Shown: positions 27,349 to 36,490, counted from the first letter of the stretch. The stretch is DNA of 64,000 nucleotides from Bacteroidota bacterium (GCA_027592755.1 JAQCLE010000008.1:1-64000); one strand, 5' to 3'. The notes: generated from the sequence alone by a model not told the origin. Program-made: numbers and translations.

Positions 27349-27459
27349 TATATTAAAAAAGAGGAATTGCTGGAAGCTTTGAAGAAAGTTCAACCAGAAG
27401 AGTGTATCAGTACCATAAAAGTTGAGAAAAAAAGTAAACCAATTGATAAACAATATTGA
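27349..27459 (+). pseudogene. Short coding remnant, unidentified
   Basis: A 36-codon open stretch (KKEELLEALKKVQPEECI and then a lysine-rich end) that reads like the C-terminus of a helical protein but has no start codon and no recognisable family. It lies next to the arm-like repeats and may be debris of a mobile-element gene. Chance cannot be excluded. Confidence 0.25.
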
Positions 27460-27495
27460 TGATCAATCTGAAGTCTTTCATAATCTCTGTTTGTA

Positions 27496-28437
27496 CTATC
27501 CCAATGACTTATGTCTCTTTTTAAAAGGTTTGGGATGAAATAGATACTCTTTTATCGTTTTAGGCTGTGATTCGCTAGTCAACCCTACTTTTGGAAACTC
27601 ATTGTGCACAGGTAAACAAATAGTTTTAAAAAGAATATCCCAAATTGGAAAGAACGCAGCAAAGTTCTTATCATAATGATGTGGTTCGATTGAGTGGTGA
27701 ATCCTGTGATAATAATTATCAGCAAAAAACAGTCTTAGGGAGCCAAGACTAATTTTTGAATTCATGTGAATAAATTGCCCGTAGGCCGCATAAAATGAAG
27801 AAAGAAGAGCAATTTGAGGAGTATCAATTTTAATAAGAATTGCCAGGGGAAGAATTATAAAAGGAATCCGGAAGAGTTCCTCTGATAAATGATGGTATGA
27901 CACGATGGAATTCAGATTTACGATGGAATGATGAGTTTTATGAAATTCCCAAAAAAATGAAACAGTGTGTTGCATACGGTGAAACCAATAATAAAAAAAA
28001 TCAAAAATCAGCAATGCCAGTACTATGAGAAAAATGTTTATCAAAAGAGGGTTAATAATTGAGTTGGCACTCAGGTTTTCGAAAGAGAGATTGATAATAG
28101 AACCGATGTCAAAATAATTTAAAGCTCCTTTAGAAATAAAACTAAAGAAGTAATTGGCCTGTAAAGAAATTATCCAAAAAAGAATTCCAAGCTTGTGATC
28201 TTGACTGGTTTTGTCATTCGGAACCACAAGCTCCATCAGGAATAATGGTAATACCGCGAAAGTAAAACTGACATAATTCACTAAATTGTTTTTTAAAAAA
28301 TCAGAAATTTCAATAGTGGTTAAACCGTCAATAAACCACAACTTTATTCGCATGCTTAACTCTATTAGCAGGATCAATATTATTATGCCAATAAATAGAA
28401 AAACATAATTCTGTTTTGGTAAAAGTATTTTTTTCAT
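27496..28437 (-). CDS. Sterol desaturase/fatty acid hydroxylase superfamily membrane protein
   Basis: 313 residues with several membrane spans. The histidine clusters of the di-iron fatty-acid-hydroxylase superfamily are present: HRMQH (near residue 170), HKTHHS, and HRIHHS with EPHHYDKN, so the active centre looks intact. Members hydroxylate or desaturate lipids such as sterols, carotenoids, or sphingolipid acyl chains; the substrate is unknown. It is the only minus-strand gene of the integrated region and stands alone between the left scar and cassette 1. Confidence 0.85.
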   Translation of the reverse strand: MKKILLPKQNYVFLFIGIIILILLIELSMRIKLWFIDGLTTIEISDFLKNNLVNYVSFTFAVLPLFLMELVVPNDKTSQDHKLGILFWIISLQANYFFSFISKGALNYFDIGSIINLSFENLSANSIINPLLINIFLIVLALLIFDFFYYWFHRMQHTVSFFWEFHKTHHSIVNLNSIVSYHHLSEELFRIPFIILPLAILIKIDTPQIALLSSFYAAYGQFIHMNSKISLGSLRLFFADNYYHRIHHSIEPHHYDKNFAAFFPIWDILFKTICLPVHNEFPKVGLTSESQPKTIKEYLFHPKPFKKRHKSLG

Positions 28438-28678
28438 GCGAACAATATTTGTTAGTAAACCGCCACCTCCTTGTATCGATCTTCCAGAATACCGATTTTA
28501 ATTTAGTTAAGTTTCCTGTACTGCCCTGCCGGGTAGAGACGTAAAAACTTTCTCTTTGCCTTCGAGAGAATCGTAAAACGGCCTTTTGATCACCAATTTA
28601 ACCTGCCCAATAAGCCCTGATGGTTGCAATAGGTGATACAATGATGTTTGGATGATTTGATCATCTGATCAATAATCA

Positions 28679-28722
28679 CCAAATTTCGTAGCTGGAATTA
28701 TGAAATTATCATGGAACATGCA
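28679..28722 (+). repeat. Cassette-flanking element L, copy 1
   Basis: A 44-nt core (CCAAATTTCGTAGCTGGAAT then TATGAAATT, ending CATGCA) that matches the copy at 35766-35809 at 36 of 44 positions without gaps; similarity extends about 30 bases leftwards to 28651. It is also an imperfect inverted copy of the R elements. It lies about 150 bases before the first gene of cassette 1. The rest of the 434-base gap 28438-28871 shows no other clear feature. Confidence 0.7.
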
Positions 28723-28871
28723 GGTGGGTAATTGGCATACAATAAAATGACCTAAGCTTCAAATCATCCTATTCAGATGCTGTGAGAAAAGGGCAAATAA
28801 AGTTTAGAAAGACGAAACAAAATATTGAGAAAAGTTGGAATTTACTGGTCCGATAACTGGTAAGGCTACAG

Positions 28872-31800
28872 ATGGAGAATATTTTATTCTATATACACAA
28901 TAGCAGATGCTTTCTTTTACCAACATTATTTGTGGCAATGATAGGTTGTCAAAATAAACCAACCCCTAACTATTCAAGTGGTGCAACACCTCCGGATGAA
29001 ACAGTATCCACTTTTGAATTGCGTGAAGGGTTTAAAATAGAATTATTGGCATCCGAACCCCTAATTTCAGATCCAGTGGATATGGAGATAGATGAATATG
29101 GAAACCTATATGTCGTAGAAATGCATGGTTATCCCCTGGACAAAAGTGGCGTAGGAAACGTAAAGCTATTGAAAGATACGGATGGAGATGGAAAGATGGA
29201 TAAGAGTACTGTATATGCAGAGAATCTAATATGGCCATTCGGTATTATCCGCTGGAAAAAAGGCATCTTAATAGCAGATGCTCCGAATGTATTGTATCTG
29301 GAAGACAGGGATGAGGACGGTTATGCAGAAATTAGAGATACCGTTATTACGGGGTTTGCTTTTTCTAATGCTCAAATGAATATAGGCAATCCGGTATACG
29401 GCATAGACAATTGGATTTACCTTACTTCCGAATCAGGGGGTACTCAACGGGTATTTGAAAACGAGTTTGGAAATCTAGGGGGTGATGTACATTTCCCCAA
29501 TAATGGCGATGCTCCTGTTTTACCCTTAGTCGGTAGGGGTCGTACCGTACGGTTTAAACCTGACCAATATATGATGGAACTTACTTCTGGCTCAACGCAG
29601 TTTGGAAGGACATTCGATGTATGGGGGCATCACATACTTGCCAATAATTCAAATCATATTTATCATGAAGTCATAGCGGCAACTTATCTGGCGCGCAATC
29701 ATGATTTACCAGTTTCTAGTAGTATCCAAACCTTATCGAATCACGGGTCTGAGGTGTACTCGATTTCGAAAAATTCCAGCAAACAACTCATGACAAGTGA
29801 AGGGGTTTTTACTTCGGCCTGTGGTATCACTGCTTATCATGGTGGGGCTTTTCCTCCACCTTATGACGGGAACGTTCATTTTGTGGCCGAACCAGTAAGT
29901 AACCTGGTTCATGCTGATTTGTTAGAGGATGTTGGAGTAAGCTTCAGTGCAGCTCGAATAGGGAATAGCAAATCTGAATTCCTTGCTTCTACAGACTCTT
30001 GGTTTCGCCCTGTTAATATGTATGTCGGACCTGATGGTGCTTTGTATGTGATAGATTATTACCGACAAATCATTGAGCATCCGGAATGGATGTCGGAAGA
30101 AGCAAGAACAGCCGGCGACCTTTATAATGGTAATGATATGGGAAGAATCTATCGAATTACCCCTACAAATGGTCCAGCTGATAGTTGGACAAAAGGCCTT
30201 GCCCTGGGAGATAATAGTGGCAAAGAACTTGTACAATATCTTTCGAATAAAAATAGTTGGTGGAGATTTAATGCACAGCGCCTACTCATTGACCGGAAGG
30301 ATAAAAATGTAAAGGCTCAGCTGGAAGAAATGGCAAAGAAATCTACCAACCCTTTGGGCAGGCTCCATTCATTGTGGACGTTAGATGGGTTAGATTCGTT
30401 AGATCCATCTTTAATTCTGTTTGCGTTAAAAGATTCTGTAGCTGGTATTCGTGAAAATGCTATTCGGTTAGCTGAAAAGTATCTTTCACGTTCTCCAGAA
30501 ATGATCTCATCACTTTTTTCGCTCAAAAATGATCCTGACCCAAAAGTCCGTTTTCAACTGTTATGTACTTTGGGTTTTATTAATACTCCCAATTCAGAAC
30601 AAATCAGAAAAACGCTCTTATTTCAGGACTTGCAGGATCCATGGGTGCAAATTGCTGCCTTATCGGCCAGCTCCTTCCAGGCAGGGGATTTACTAGAAGA
30701 AACCTTGGCCAACTTTGATCAAAAAAAAGATGTTCATGCTTCTCTTGTTGAGCGATTGACCAATATCATTGGACTAAATGGAGATTCAAAGTCCATTAGT
30801 AACCTTATTAGAAAATCCACGCACCCCAATCAACTAAAATTAGAGGGGTGGGAAACAGCGGTTCTAAACGGATTGGCAGATGGAATTGAAAGACGAAAAG
30901 GAGATTTGGGCACATTGGAAGAGGAGCAAAATCTCTTGATTCGACTTTACTTTGAGAGCCCTTCTGCCACACATCGCAATGCTTTATTAGGTATGCTAGG
31001 TGTAATAGGCATGCCGGGGTCATCCAAATTGAAACCAACGATGGCAAAAGTGCTGTGTATGGCTAAAAATCAGGGTATTTCAACAGAACAAAGGGTAATG
31101 GCAATACAATTTATTGCCCTAGCCGAACCTTCTCCCCACGCTTCTTTTTTAAAACACCTAATTGTACCCCAAGAAGAACATCCCATACAATTGGCAGCAC
31201 TTAGTGCCTTAGGTCAAATACCGGATCAAACCATGAGCGATTATATGTTGGAACAATGGCATCAACTCACCCCTGAAATGCGCAGTGCAACGATCAATAT
31301 GCTGCTTGATTCTCAGGATCGGGCAGAGATTCTTCTGTATGCCATTGAAGATGGCAGGATTCAGAAATCCAATCTCAATTTTAGCCAGAAAATTCAGTTT
31401 ATGAACAAACAAAGGAAAGATCTCCTGGACAGGGCACGTTCTCTCTTCGCTATTGGCAATGCAGGGAAAGTAAGGGAAGATTATGAGGAGGTTCTCCATT
31501 TAAAAGGAAAAATAGAAAACGGAAAGGATATCTTTTCAAGAAATTGTGCACTATGTCACCAGGTCAGAGGCGAATTGGGAAATGCATTGGGTCCTGATCT
31601 GGGCACGGTCTATAATTGGAAACCAGAAGGGATAATAACTCATATACTTGAACCAAATTTGGCCATTACATTGGGATATGGCCTTTGGGAGGTTCAGCTT
31701 AGTAGTGGAAAATCCTTTCAAGGGATAATTTCGAGTGAAACTTCAACGGCCATTACCCTAAAAAACATAGGGAACCAAGAGCATACTATAAGTCGTGGTG

Positions 31801-31916
31801 AAATAAAAACTTTGAAATCACTTGATGTATCTGCTATGCCAGAAGGTTTTGAGAACAATATAAGTAAACAAGAGATGGCAGATTTGATTGTGTTTTTAAC
31901 GCAAAAGAACAACTGA
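28872..31916 (+). CDS. PVC-type haem-binding lipoprotein with propeller, HEAT repeats and cytochrome c domain
   Basis: 1014 residues. A lipoprotein signal ends AMIGC. Residues of about 50-450 form a soluble-dehydrogenase-like propeller (REGFKIELLASEPLISDPVD, KDTDGDGKMD, GPDGALYVIDYYRQIIEHP). The middle third is a set of helical HEAT-like repeats. Near residue 890 the motif CALCH binds haem c, within a cytochrome c domain containing GPDLG. Such proteins are abundant in Planctomycetes and Bacteroidetes and are thought to oxidise sugars or polyols and pass electrons to cytochrome; the substrate is unknown. 34 bases separate it from the ceramidase-like gene, so the pair is probably an operon. Confidence 0.85.
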   Translation: MENILFYIHNSRCFLLPTLFVAMIGCQNKPTPNYSSGATPPDETVSTFELREGFKIELLASEPLISDPVDMEIDEYGNLYVVEMHGYPLDKSGVGNVKLLKDTDGDGKMDKSTVYAENLIWPFGIIRWKKGILIADAPNVLYLEDRDEDGYAEIRDTVITGFAFSNAQMNIGNPVYGIDNWIYLTSESGGTQRVFENEFGNLGGDVHFPNNGDAPVLPLVGRGRTVRFKPDQYMMELTSGSTQFGRTFDVWGHHILANNSNHIYHEVIAATYLARNHDLPVSSSIQTLSNHGSEVYSISKNSSKQLMTSEGVFTSACGITAYHGGAFPPPYDGNVHFVAEPVSNLVHADLLEDVGVSFSAARIGNSKSEFLASTDSWFRPVNMYVGPDGALYVIDYYRQIIEHPEWMSEEARTAGDLYNGNDMGRIYRITPTNGPADSWTKGLALGDNSGKELVQYLSNKNSWWRFNAQRLLIDRKDKNVKAQLEEMAKKSTNPLGRLHSLWTLDGLDSLDPSLILFALKDSVAGIRENAIRLAEKYLSRSPEMISSLFSLKNDPDPKVRFQLLCTLGFINTPNSEQIRKTLLFQDLQDPWVQIAALSASSFQAGDLLEETLANFDQKKDVHASLVERLTNIIGLNGDSKSISNLIRKSTHPNQLKLEGWETAVLNGLADGIERRKGDLGTLEEEQNLLIRLYFESPSATHRNALLGMLGVIGMPGSSKLKPTMAKVLCMAKNQGISTEQRVMAIQFIALAEPSPHASFLKHLIVPQEEHPIQLAALSALGQIPDQTMSDYMLEQWHQLTPEMRSATINMLLDSQDRAEILLYAIEDGRIQKSNLNFSQKIQFMNKQRKDLLDRARSLFAIGNAGKVREDYEEVLHLKGKIENGKDIFSRNCALCHQVRGELGNALGPDLGTVYNWKPEGIITHILEPNLAITLGYGLWEVQLSSGKSFQGIISSETSTAITLKNIGNQEHTISRGEIKTLKSLDVSAMPEGFENNISKQEMADLIVFLTQKNN

Positions 31917-31950
31917 TAAACACCAGATAAGTCATCTAGACCATAATAAA

Positions 31951-33819
31951 ATGAAACATCTATTTAAGAAAAAACCTGAAACTCCCTCAAGAGCGTACTT
32001 TTTCAATGAATTACCCTGGTTAAGTATTTTCTCATTAACGATACTCACCTTTATGTTTGGTTCAATATCCTATGCTCAAACCAATCGGGATATTATAGAA
32101 GGGCAGATGGAAGTAGGTGTGGCAAGAATAGACATAACCCCCGATAGCCCCATTCGCCTGGCTGGATATGGAGCGCGGAGTAACAAAGAGACGGAGAAGA
32201 TAATCCATCGACTGGAAGCAAAGGCATTGGCATTCGGCAGCGACGCACAAGAACCTTCTATCTTGATTACAGTAGACCTGTTAGGAATTCCCGGGCATAT
32301 TACTTCCATTCTGGCTGAAAGCCTATCCAAAAAAGTAGGTATTGATGCATCAAGAATTGCCATTTGTGCATCACATACACACGGTGCTCCGGAAGTAGGT
32401 AATGCAATTAATATTCTCATGTATAGGGAAGGGGGCATATATGGTGACTCGTTGCTTGCCCGGGATCATCTTGCACACCTTTCACAATATACCGAGCAAT
32501 TAAAGCAAAAGTTGGAACAGGTGTCACTGGAGGCTTTAAAGAATCGCATACCCGCTAATGTAGCTTGGGGTCAAGGGCAGGTTGGGTTTGCTAAAAATCG
32601 TCGTACTCCGGGAGGGCCAGTAGATGTTGCTTTACCCATACTCCGGATACAACGTTCAGACGGAACCTTGCTTGCAGTTCTGGTAAATTATGCGTGCCAT
32701 GGCACAACCCTCAGCGGTATAAGCGAAATAAATGGGGACTGGATAAGTGAGGCTAAAAAGGCCATAGAAGCAAGGCACCCGGAAGCAGTGGCAATGGTTG
32801 CTATCGGGTGTGGTGCTGATGCGAATCCCCATCTAAGAGGGGAATTGGAACACATGGAGCTTCACGGGAAAGAAATAGCCGATCAGGTTGACAAATTGCT
32901 GACAGCACAACTACAGCCCTTGACAGTTCCACCTGTTGCACAGATCAAAAGGGTAACCCTGCCTTTTGCGCATGTACCAACAGTACAGGAATTGATTCAG
33001 CAAAGTTATGATTCCACAGTGGTAGGGTACTGTGCCCGACTGGCCCTTGACCGGATTGCAAGAGGAATAAGCCTACCATCCGGAGTGTCTTATCCGGTAC
33101 AAGTCTGGACATTTGGTGATAAAATGGCCATGGTCAATTTACCAGGAGAGGTCGTCGTTGATTATTCTTTAAGATTGAAAGAAGAACTGGGAGCAGAAGT
33201 TTTATGGATCAATGCTTATGCGAATGACGCACCTAGCTATATTTCTTCCAGGCGTGTGCTCGCTGAAGGTGGCTATGAACCGGTATCTAGCATGTATTAT
33301 TATGATAAACTTTCACCTTATAAGCCCGAAATAGAAGATATAATCGTACAAGCGGTACATGATCTGTTGCCCACTAATTTTAAACTCCAAAGAGCGCCCA
33401 TAAATGAACAGAAGCTGGTCGAGGTTAATCCAGATGGAGTTCTTTTGCTTCTTGCTGAACACGCTAAAGGTATTGGGCCAGAAATAAAATATATGCCTGA
33501 GTGGAAAGCATTTGGATGGTTTACCACAGCAGATCGAGCAGAATGGGAGGTAAAAGTGAACAATAAGGGAATGTATAATGTCTATCTAGAATGGTCGGTT
33601 GCAGATAATAGTGCCGGCAAGGCTATTTCCTTTGAAGTGGATAAAAAAAGGACGGTCAGTAAAGTAGAGAGAACAGGATCATGGTTTACCTATAGAACTG
33701 AAAAAATTGGTGAGATCTGGTTAAAAAAAGGCACACAGAAAATGGTATTTCGATCCGGCTCACATACGGAAAAAGGTGCCATGCTGGACTTGAGAAAAAT
33801 AGTATTGAAACCACAATGA
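31951..33819 (+). CDS. Neutral ceramidase-like hydrolase, secreted
   Basis: 622 residues with an N-terminal hydrophobic signal (about residues 24-42, ending SYAQ). The N-terminal neutral/alkaline ceramidase domain is clear: GVARIDITPDSPIRLAGYG, ASHTHGAP (zinc-binding histidines), NYACHGTTLSG and GCGADANPH. The last 120 residues form a beta-sandwich that resembles a carbohydrate-binding or PA14-like module (WEVKVNNKGMYNVYLEWSVA). True ceramidases cut the amide of ceramide; many bacterial relatives sit in glycan loci and may have other substrates. Second gene of cassette 1. Confidence 0.8.
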   Translation: MKHLFKKKPETPSRAYFFNELPWLSIFSLTILTFMFGSISYAQTNRDIIEGQMEVGVARIDITPDSPIRLAGYGARSNKETEKIIHRLEAKALAFGSDAQEPSILITVDLLGIPGHITSILAESLSKKVGIDASRIAICASHTHGAPEVGNAINILMYREGGIYGDSLLARDHLAHLSQYTEQLKQKLEQVSLEALKNRIPANVAWGQGQVGFAKNRRTPGGPVDVALPILRIQRSDGTLLAVLVNYACHGTTLSGISEINGDWISEAKKAIEARHPEAVAMVAIGCGADANPHLRGELEHMELHGKEIADQVDKLLTAQLQPLTVPPVAQIKRVTLPFAHVPTVQELIQQSYDSTVVGYCARLALDRIARGISLPSGVSYPVQVWTFGDKMAMVNLPGEVVVDYSLRLKEELGAEVLWINAYANDAPSYISSRRVLAEGGYEPVSSMYYYDKLSPYKPEIEDIIVQAVHDLLPTNFKLQRAPINEQKLVEVNPDGVLLLLAEHAKGIGPEIKYMPEWKAFGWFTTADRAEWEVKVNNKGMYNVYLEWSVADNSAGKAISFEVDKKRTVSKVERTGSWFTYRTEKIGEIWLKKGTQKMVFRSGSHTEKGAMLDLRKIVLKPQ

Positions 33820-33859
33820 GCAGCTCGGTAGCAGCTGCCGTGATAGTAAGATGAGGTGC

Positions 33860-33955
33860 ACATTACAAAAAGCATTTCATAATTAGAGTACCCATACTTG
33901 GGAGATTGGGCGATTCTTTGAATTGAAAGCCTATTTTAGGACAATATTGACTAAA
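33860..33955 (+). repeat. Cassette-flanking element R, copy 1
   Basis: Downstream boundary of cassette 1. It shares ATTTCATAATTAGAGT and GACAATATTGACTAAA blocks with the copies at 35491 and 36491, and carries a small central hairpin CCCA-tact-TGGG (33891-33902). The left half is similar to the reverse complement of the L elements. Confidence 0.65.
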
Positions 33956-33986
33956 TACTTGAAGGCCTGAGGGTACAAACCGCATC

Positions 33987-34016
33987 AGATTCAACCTCTT
34001 ATCGTGATCTTCTGGG
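33987..34016 (-). other. Degenerate tRNA-Lys 3'-end scar
   Basis: AGATTCAACCTCTTATCG at 33987-34004 differs by one base from 36760-36777 beside the tRNA, and the next 12 bases (TGATCTTCTGGG) are a decayed copy of the tRNA 3' end. A partial GGGTACAA immediately to the left suggests that about 120 bases of the usual element end are deleted here. Confidence 0.55.
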
Positions 34017-34213
34017 AAACAGAACTGATCTTGATATCACAATTGAATGTAACAATTGGCACCACCAATGAGTAAAGCTATCATGACCCATGATCAAAGA
34101 AATGATAGTTCCGACGGAAGTAATAATCGGGTGGACTAGGGCAATTTACTATTATCGATATTTCCTGAATAAGAATATTGGTCTATTGCCGACACTTCTT
34201 TTTAGTATTTGCG

Positions 34214-34403
34214 CTATGATACCTTTTTAGTTAAAGACAGATTGATCACTATTGCCATAAGTAGCCAAATAATAAAAGTTTCCCCGTTCGTCATTTCATA
34301 AGAGGAACCCGCCAATCTGGCGGCTCCTAAAAAAATGTAAACAATGACAGGTGATAAAAGCAGGCTAATTGCAAGAAAAGTGAATCGATTTTTTATAATC
34401 CAT
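34214..34403 (-). pseudogene. Small membrane protein frame, start uncertain
   Basis: About 60 residues read on the minus strand: NRFTFLAISLLLSPVIVYIF, then GAARLAGSSYEMTNGE and TFIIWLLMAIVINLSL with a basic end, i.e. two membrane helices joined by a short loop. The only ATG (34401-34403) is out of frame by one base at a run of six A residues. Restoring the run gives a start MDYKNRF. It fills most of the gap between the scars at 34005 and 34658. Not a recognised family. Confidence 0.4.
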
Positions 34404-34515
34404 AAGTGACTTATTTAATTGATTAAAACAATAACTCAAGTTAATCAAACCACCTAACATATCCTCTAATTCCATTTATCCTCTGGTGGGTCACGAATCA
34501 TAAAAAAATTCACGT

Positions 34516-34534
34516 GGTACAACATAGGTACAAC
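34516..34534. repeat. Paired 8-mer direct repeat (arm-site-like), copy 2
   Basis: Two GGTACAAC units with starts 11 bases apart, followed by a TTTATGACC block as in the other copies. It lies about 125 bases left of the scar at 34658, the same order (repeat then scar) as at the tRNA itself. Confidence 0.6.
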
Positions 34535-34657
34535 TTTTATGACCTTAATTGACTGGAGGTGAAAACACCTGACTTGTGAGAATTTCTCTTGAGGATTGAT
34601 TTTCAACAGGATACGTATCAAAACAGGTCAAACCTGTTAAGACTTGACCTCTAAATG

Positions 34658-34670
34658 TGATCCCTCTAGG
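34658..34670 (-). other. tRNA-Lys 3'-end copy, internal att-like scar
   Basis: TGATCCCTCTAGG matches the tRNA-Lys end at 36778 with one mismatch, same orientation. Just left of it AGGTCAAACC...GACTTGACCT is a copy of the tRNA-Lys terminator hairpin (compare 36745-36770). This looks like a displaced attachment site from an earlier integration. Confidence 0.65.
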
Positions 34671-34731
34671 ATCACAACCATCACTTTTAACATTTTGATT
34701 GTCAATTGGTTGGAACGATCTTAAAATTAGG

Positions 34732-34750
34732 GGTACAACTTTGGTACAAC
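34732..34750. repeat. Paired 8-mer direct repeat (arm-site-like), copy 3
   Basis: GGTACAAC twice at an 11-base register, about 75 bases right of the scar at 34658. Spacing and following block (TATTTTGAC, then CTTGATAT) agree with the copy at 36624, and the position relative to the scar agrees with copy 1. Confidence 0.65.
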
Positions 34751-34813
34751 TATTTTGACGTTATTTGATCGATTCTGACTTGATATGACACAATACCTTC
34801 AGCTATCCATAAA

Positions 34814-34860
34814 AATCATAATTATGTAGTCAGAATTATGAAATTGACGTGGAATATGCA
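34814..34860 (+). repeat. Cassette-flanking element L, copy 2
   Basis: Shares GTAGTCAGAATTATGAAATT and GACGTGGAATATGCA with the other L copies. It stands 82 bases upstream of the antitoxin gene. The left extension seen in copies 1 and 3 is not recognisable here. Confidence 0.65.
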
Positions 34861-34942
34861 CCGTACAGGTTGAAACTATATGTATGAACATTGTGTTGTA
34901 TTGTATATATTTGTACCATATTGGTACATAAAACAATAAGTT

Positions 34943-35194
34943 ATGTTAGTGATAAGCAGCAGGGAATTTAGACAGAACCAGAAGAAATACTTTGAAAGAG
35001 TAGATAAAGGAGAGCACGTTATTGTTCAAAGAGCGAAAGACAAAGCTTATGCTTTAACTCCTATAAGTGAGGATGATATGTATTTCAATGCTGAAATGGT
35101 GGATAAAATCAAGCAGAGTATTTTAGAAGCTCAACAAGGAGAAGTTCGAAAGGTATCTACATCTATGGAGATAAGTGATCTATTAGGTCTATGA
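34943..35194 (+). CDS. YefM/Phd-family antitoxin
   Basis: 83 residues. The N-terminal Phd/YefM fold (VISSREFRQNQKKYFERVDK, then GEHVIVQR) binds DNA, and the C-terminal acidic helix (DKIKQSILEAQQGE) would neutralise the toxin. Such antitoxins repress their operon together with the toxin. The stop codon overlaps the toxin start by 4 bases (35191-35194). The pair forms cassette 2 of the integrated region. Confidence 0.9.
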   Translation: MLVISSREFRQNQKKYFERVDKGEHVIVQRAKDKAYALTPISEDDMYFNAEMVDKIKQSILEAQQGEVRKVSTSMEISDLLGL

Positions 35195-35469
35195 GTTACA
35201 CCTTATATTTTTCTAAAACTGCCTTAAAAGATATCGAAAAGCATAAGAAATCAGGAGATAAGCCTACACTTAAGAAAATCGAAAAACTGCTTAATGAGCT
35301 AATGGAGCATCCCATAACAGGAACTGGACAACCTGAAATGCTAAAACATGATTTAGCAGGCTTGTACTCTCGTAGAATCAATAAAAAACACAGATTGGTT
35401 TACTCCATTAACGAACAAATCGTTACGGTATATTTGTTGAGTGCCTGGTCTCATTATGGAGATAAATAA
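35191..35469 (+). CDS. YoeB-family toxin (mRNA endonuclease)
   Basis: 92 residues, the full length of the Txe/YoeB group. Key segments are TLYFSKTALKDIEKHKKSG, GTGQPEMLKHDLAGLYSRRI and the C-terminal HRLVYSI...LSAWSHY, with the His-Tyr end that forms the ribosome-dependent RNase centre. It cleaves mRNA at the ribosome when free. Translationally coupled to its antitoxin. TA pairs are common stabilising cargo of mobile elements. Confidence 0.9.
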   Translation: MSYTLYFSKTALKDIEKHKKSGDKPTLKKIEKLLNELMEHPITGTGQPEMLKHDLAGLYSRRINKKHRLVYSINEQIVTVYLLSAWSHYGDK

Positions 35470-35490
35470 TCCCACCGCACTAGCTCCCCA

Positions 35491-35580
35491 GTGGACATTA
35501 CGAATGAATTTCATAATTAGCACTACGAAATTTCGTAGTTGACCATTTCTATCGAATGAGAGTCTATTTTTGACCTTTTT
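35491..35580 (+). repeat. Cassette-flanking element R, copy 2
   Basis: Begins 22 bases after the toxin stop with ACATTACGAATGAATTTCAT, followed by a perfect 18-nt palindrome ACTACGAAATTTCGTAGT (35522-35539) and GAATGAGAGTCTATTTTTGACC. Its reverse complement resembles the L elements, especially copy 1. The following 185 bases up to L copy 3 contain no gene and no scar that I can see. Confidence 0.7.
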
Positions 35581-35765
35581 CTGGATAACCAACGATATCT
35601 TCGATAAGAATAACAGAATGTTGTGAAAGAGATTGATAACACTTCAGAAGATGCTCTAATGATGTTCTGAGAGAGTAATGATTACAGATTAATCAATACG
35701 TATTGGTTTTGAAGAGTCTTTTAGAAGTCATTAAAAGGAAGATTTGATTCATTAATCAATAATTA

Positions 35766-35809
35766 CCAAATTCCGTAGTCGGAATTATGAAATTGACTTG
35801 GAGTATGCA
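35766..35809 (+). repeat. Cassette-flanking element L, copy 3
   Basis: CCAAATTCCGTAGTCGGAAT, TATGAAATTGAC, and the end GAGTATGCA; 36 of 44 bases match L copy 1, with further similarity to the left (GATTTGAT, ATCAATAAT). It lies 56 bases before the gene of cassette 3. Confidence 0.7.
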
Positions 35810-35865
35810 GCCGACAGCAGACCCACTGTCATATATTAGATATGCCATTAACCAAATAAAAAATT

Positions 35866-36396
35866 ATGGATTTAGGAATTGGCTCCAGGGTAATAAACAA
35901 AGAGTTTGGTGTGGGAGTAGTAATACAGTCGACAACTCAAGATTTGGTGATCACCTTTGTTAATCACGGTGTTATAGAAATCAATAAAGCAGAAGCTGAG
36001 GATAACTTGGAAATTTTGGAAGAGGTGGAATCACCCCGAGATCTGGTAAGTATGGAGCAGATTGAAGAAACACTCTATAGCATTGTAAGTCGAATTTCCG
36101 ATCAATTGGAACGGGTCAAGATTGGAGAAAAGTGGCATGGAGGTCATATAATACTTCAGCCGGGCAATCCTGACCTTAAACCCTATGAACTGCCAATTGA
36201 CAACTTTTTCCACAAGATAGTATTAGTACGTGACCGCCTTAGAGTAATGGAACAGCGCATTAACAGTTCAAATCTATCCAATGATGAAAAGGTCAATCTA
36301 CAGCAATACATTACAAGAATTTATGGGAGCCTGACATCATTTAATGTGCTTTTCAAGGAAAGGGAAGATGGTTTTATGGGAACCGGAGCGCAATGA
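35866..36396 (+). CDS. Unknown protein with CarD/Tudor-like N-terminus
   Basis: 176 residues, soluble. Residues of about 3-45 (GIGSRVINKEFGVGVVIQST, then VITFVNHGVIEINKA) look like a small beta barrel of the CarD/KOW/Tudor type. The rest is helical, with coiled-coil-like segments at about 60-80 and 125-165. No signal, no catalytic motif. It is the only gene of cassette 3, between L copy 3 and R copy 3, and adjoins tRNA-Lys. I do not recognise the family; interaction with nucleic acid or RNA polymerase is possible from the N-terminal fold only. Confidence 0.6.
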   Translation: MDLGIGSRVINKEFGVGVVIQSTTQDLVITFVNHGVIEINKAEAEDNLEILEEVESPRDLVSMEQIEETLYSIVSRISDQLERVKIGEKWHGGHIILQPGNPDLKPYELPIDNFFHKIVLVRDRLRVMEQRINSSNLSNDEKVNLQQYITRIYGSLTSFNVLFKEREDGFMGTGAQ

Positions 36397-36490
36397 AGGA
36401 CTATTTTGCTCTTTTGTCAAAATAAACCAATCATCTTTGACACAATTACGAATTCATTACGTAACGGTGTCACAGCCGGCAGTGCACGCT

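Noticed and set aside
34943-35469. The YefM/YoeB pair as a novel system
   Set aside because: Both proteins match a well-known TA family in length and motif; only their cassette setting is unusual.
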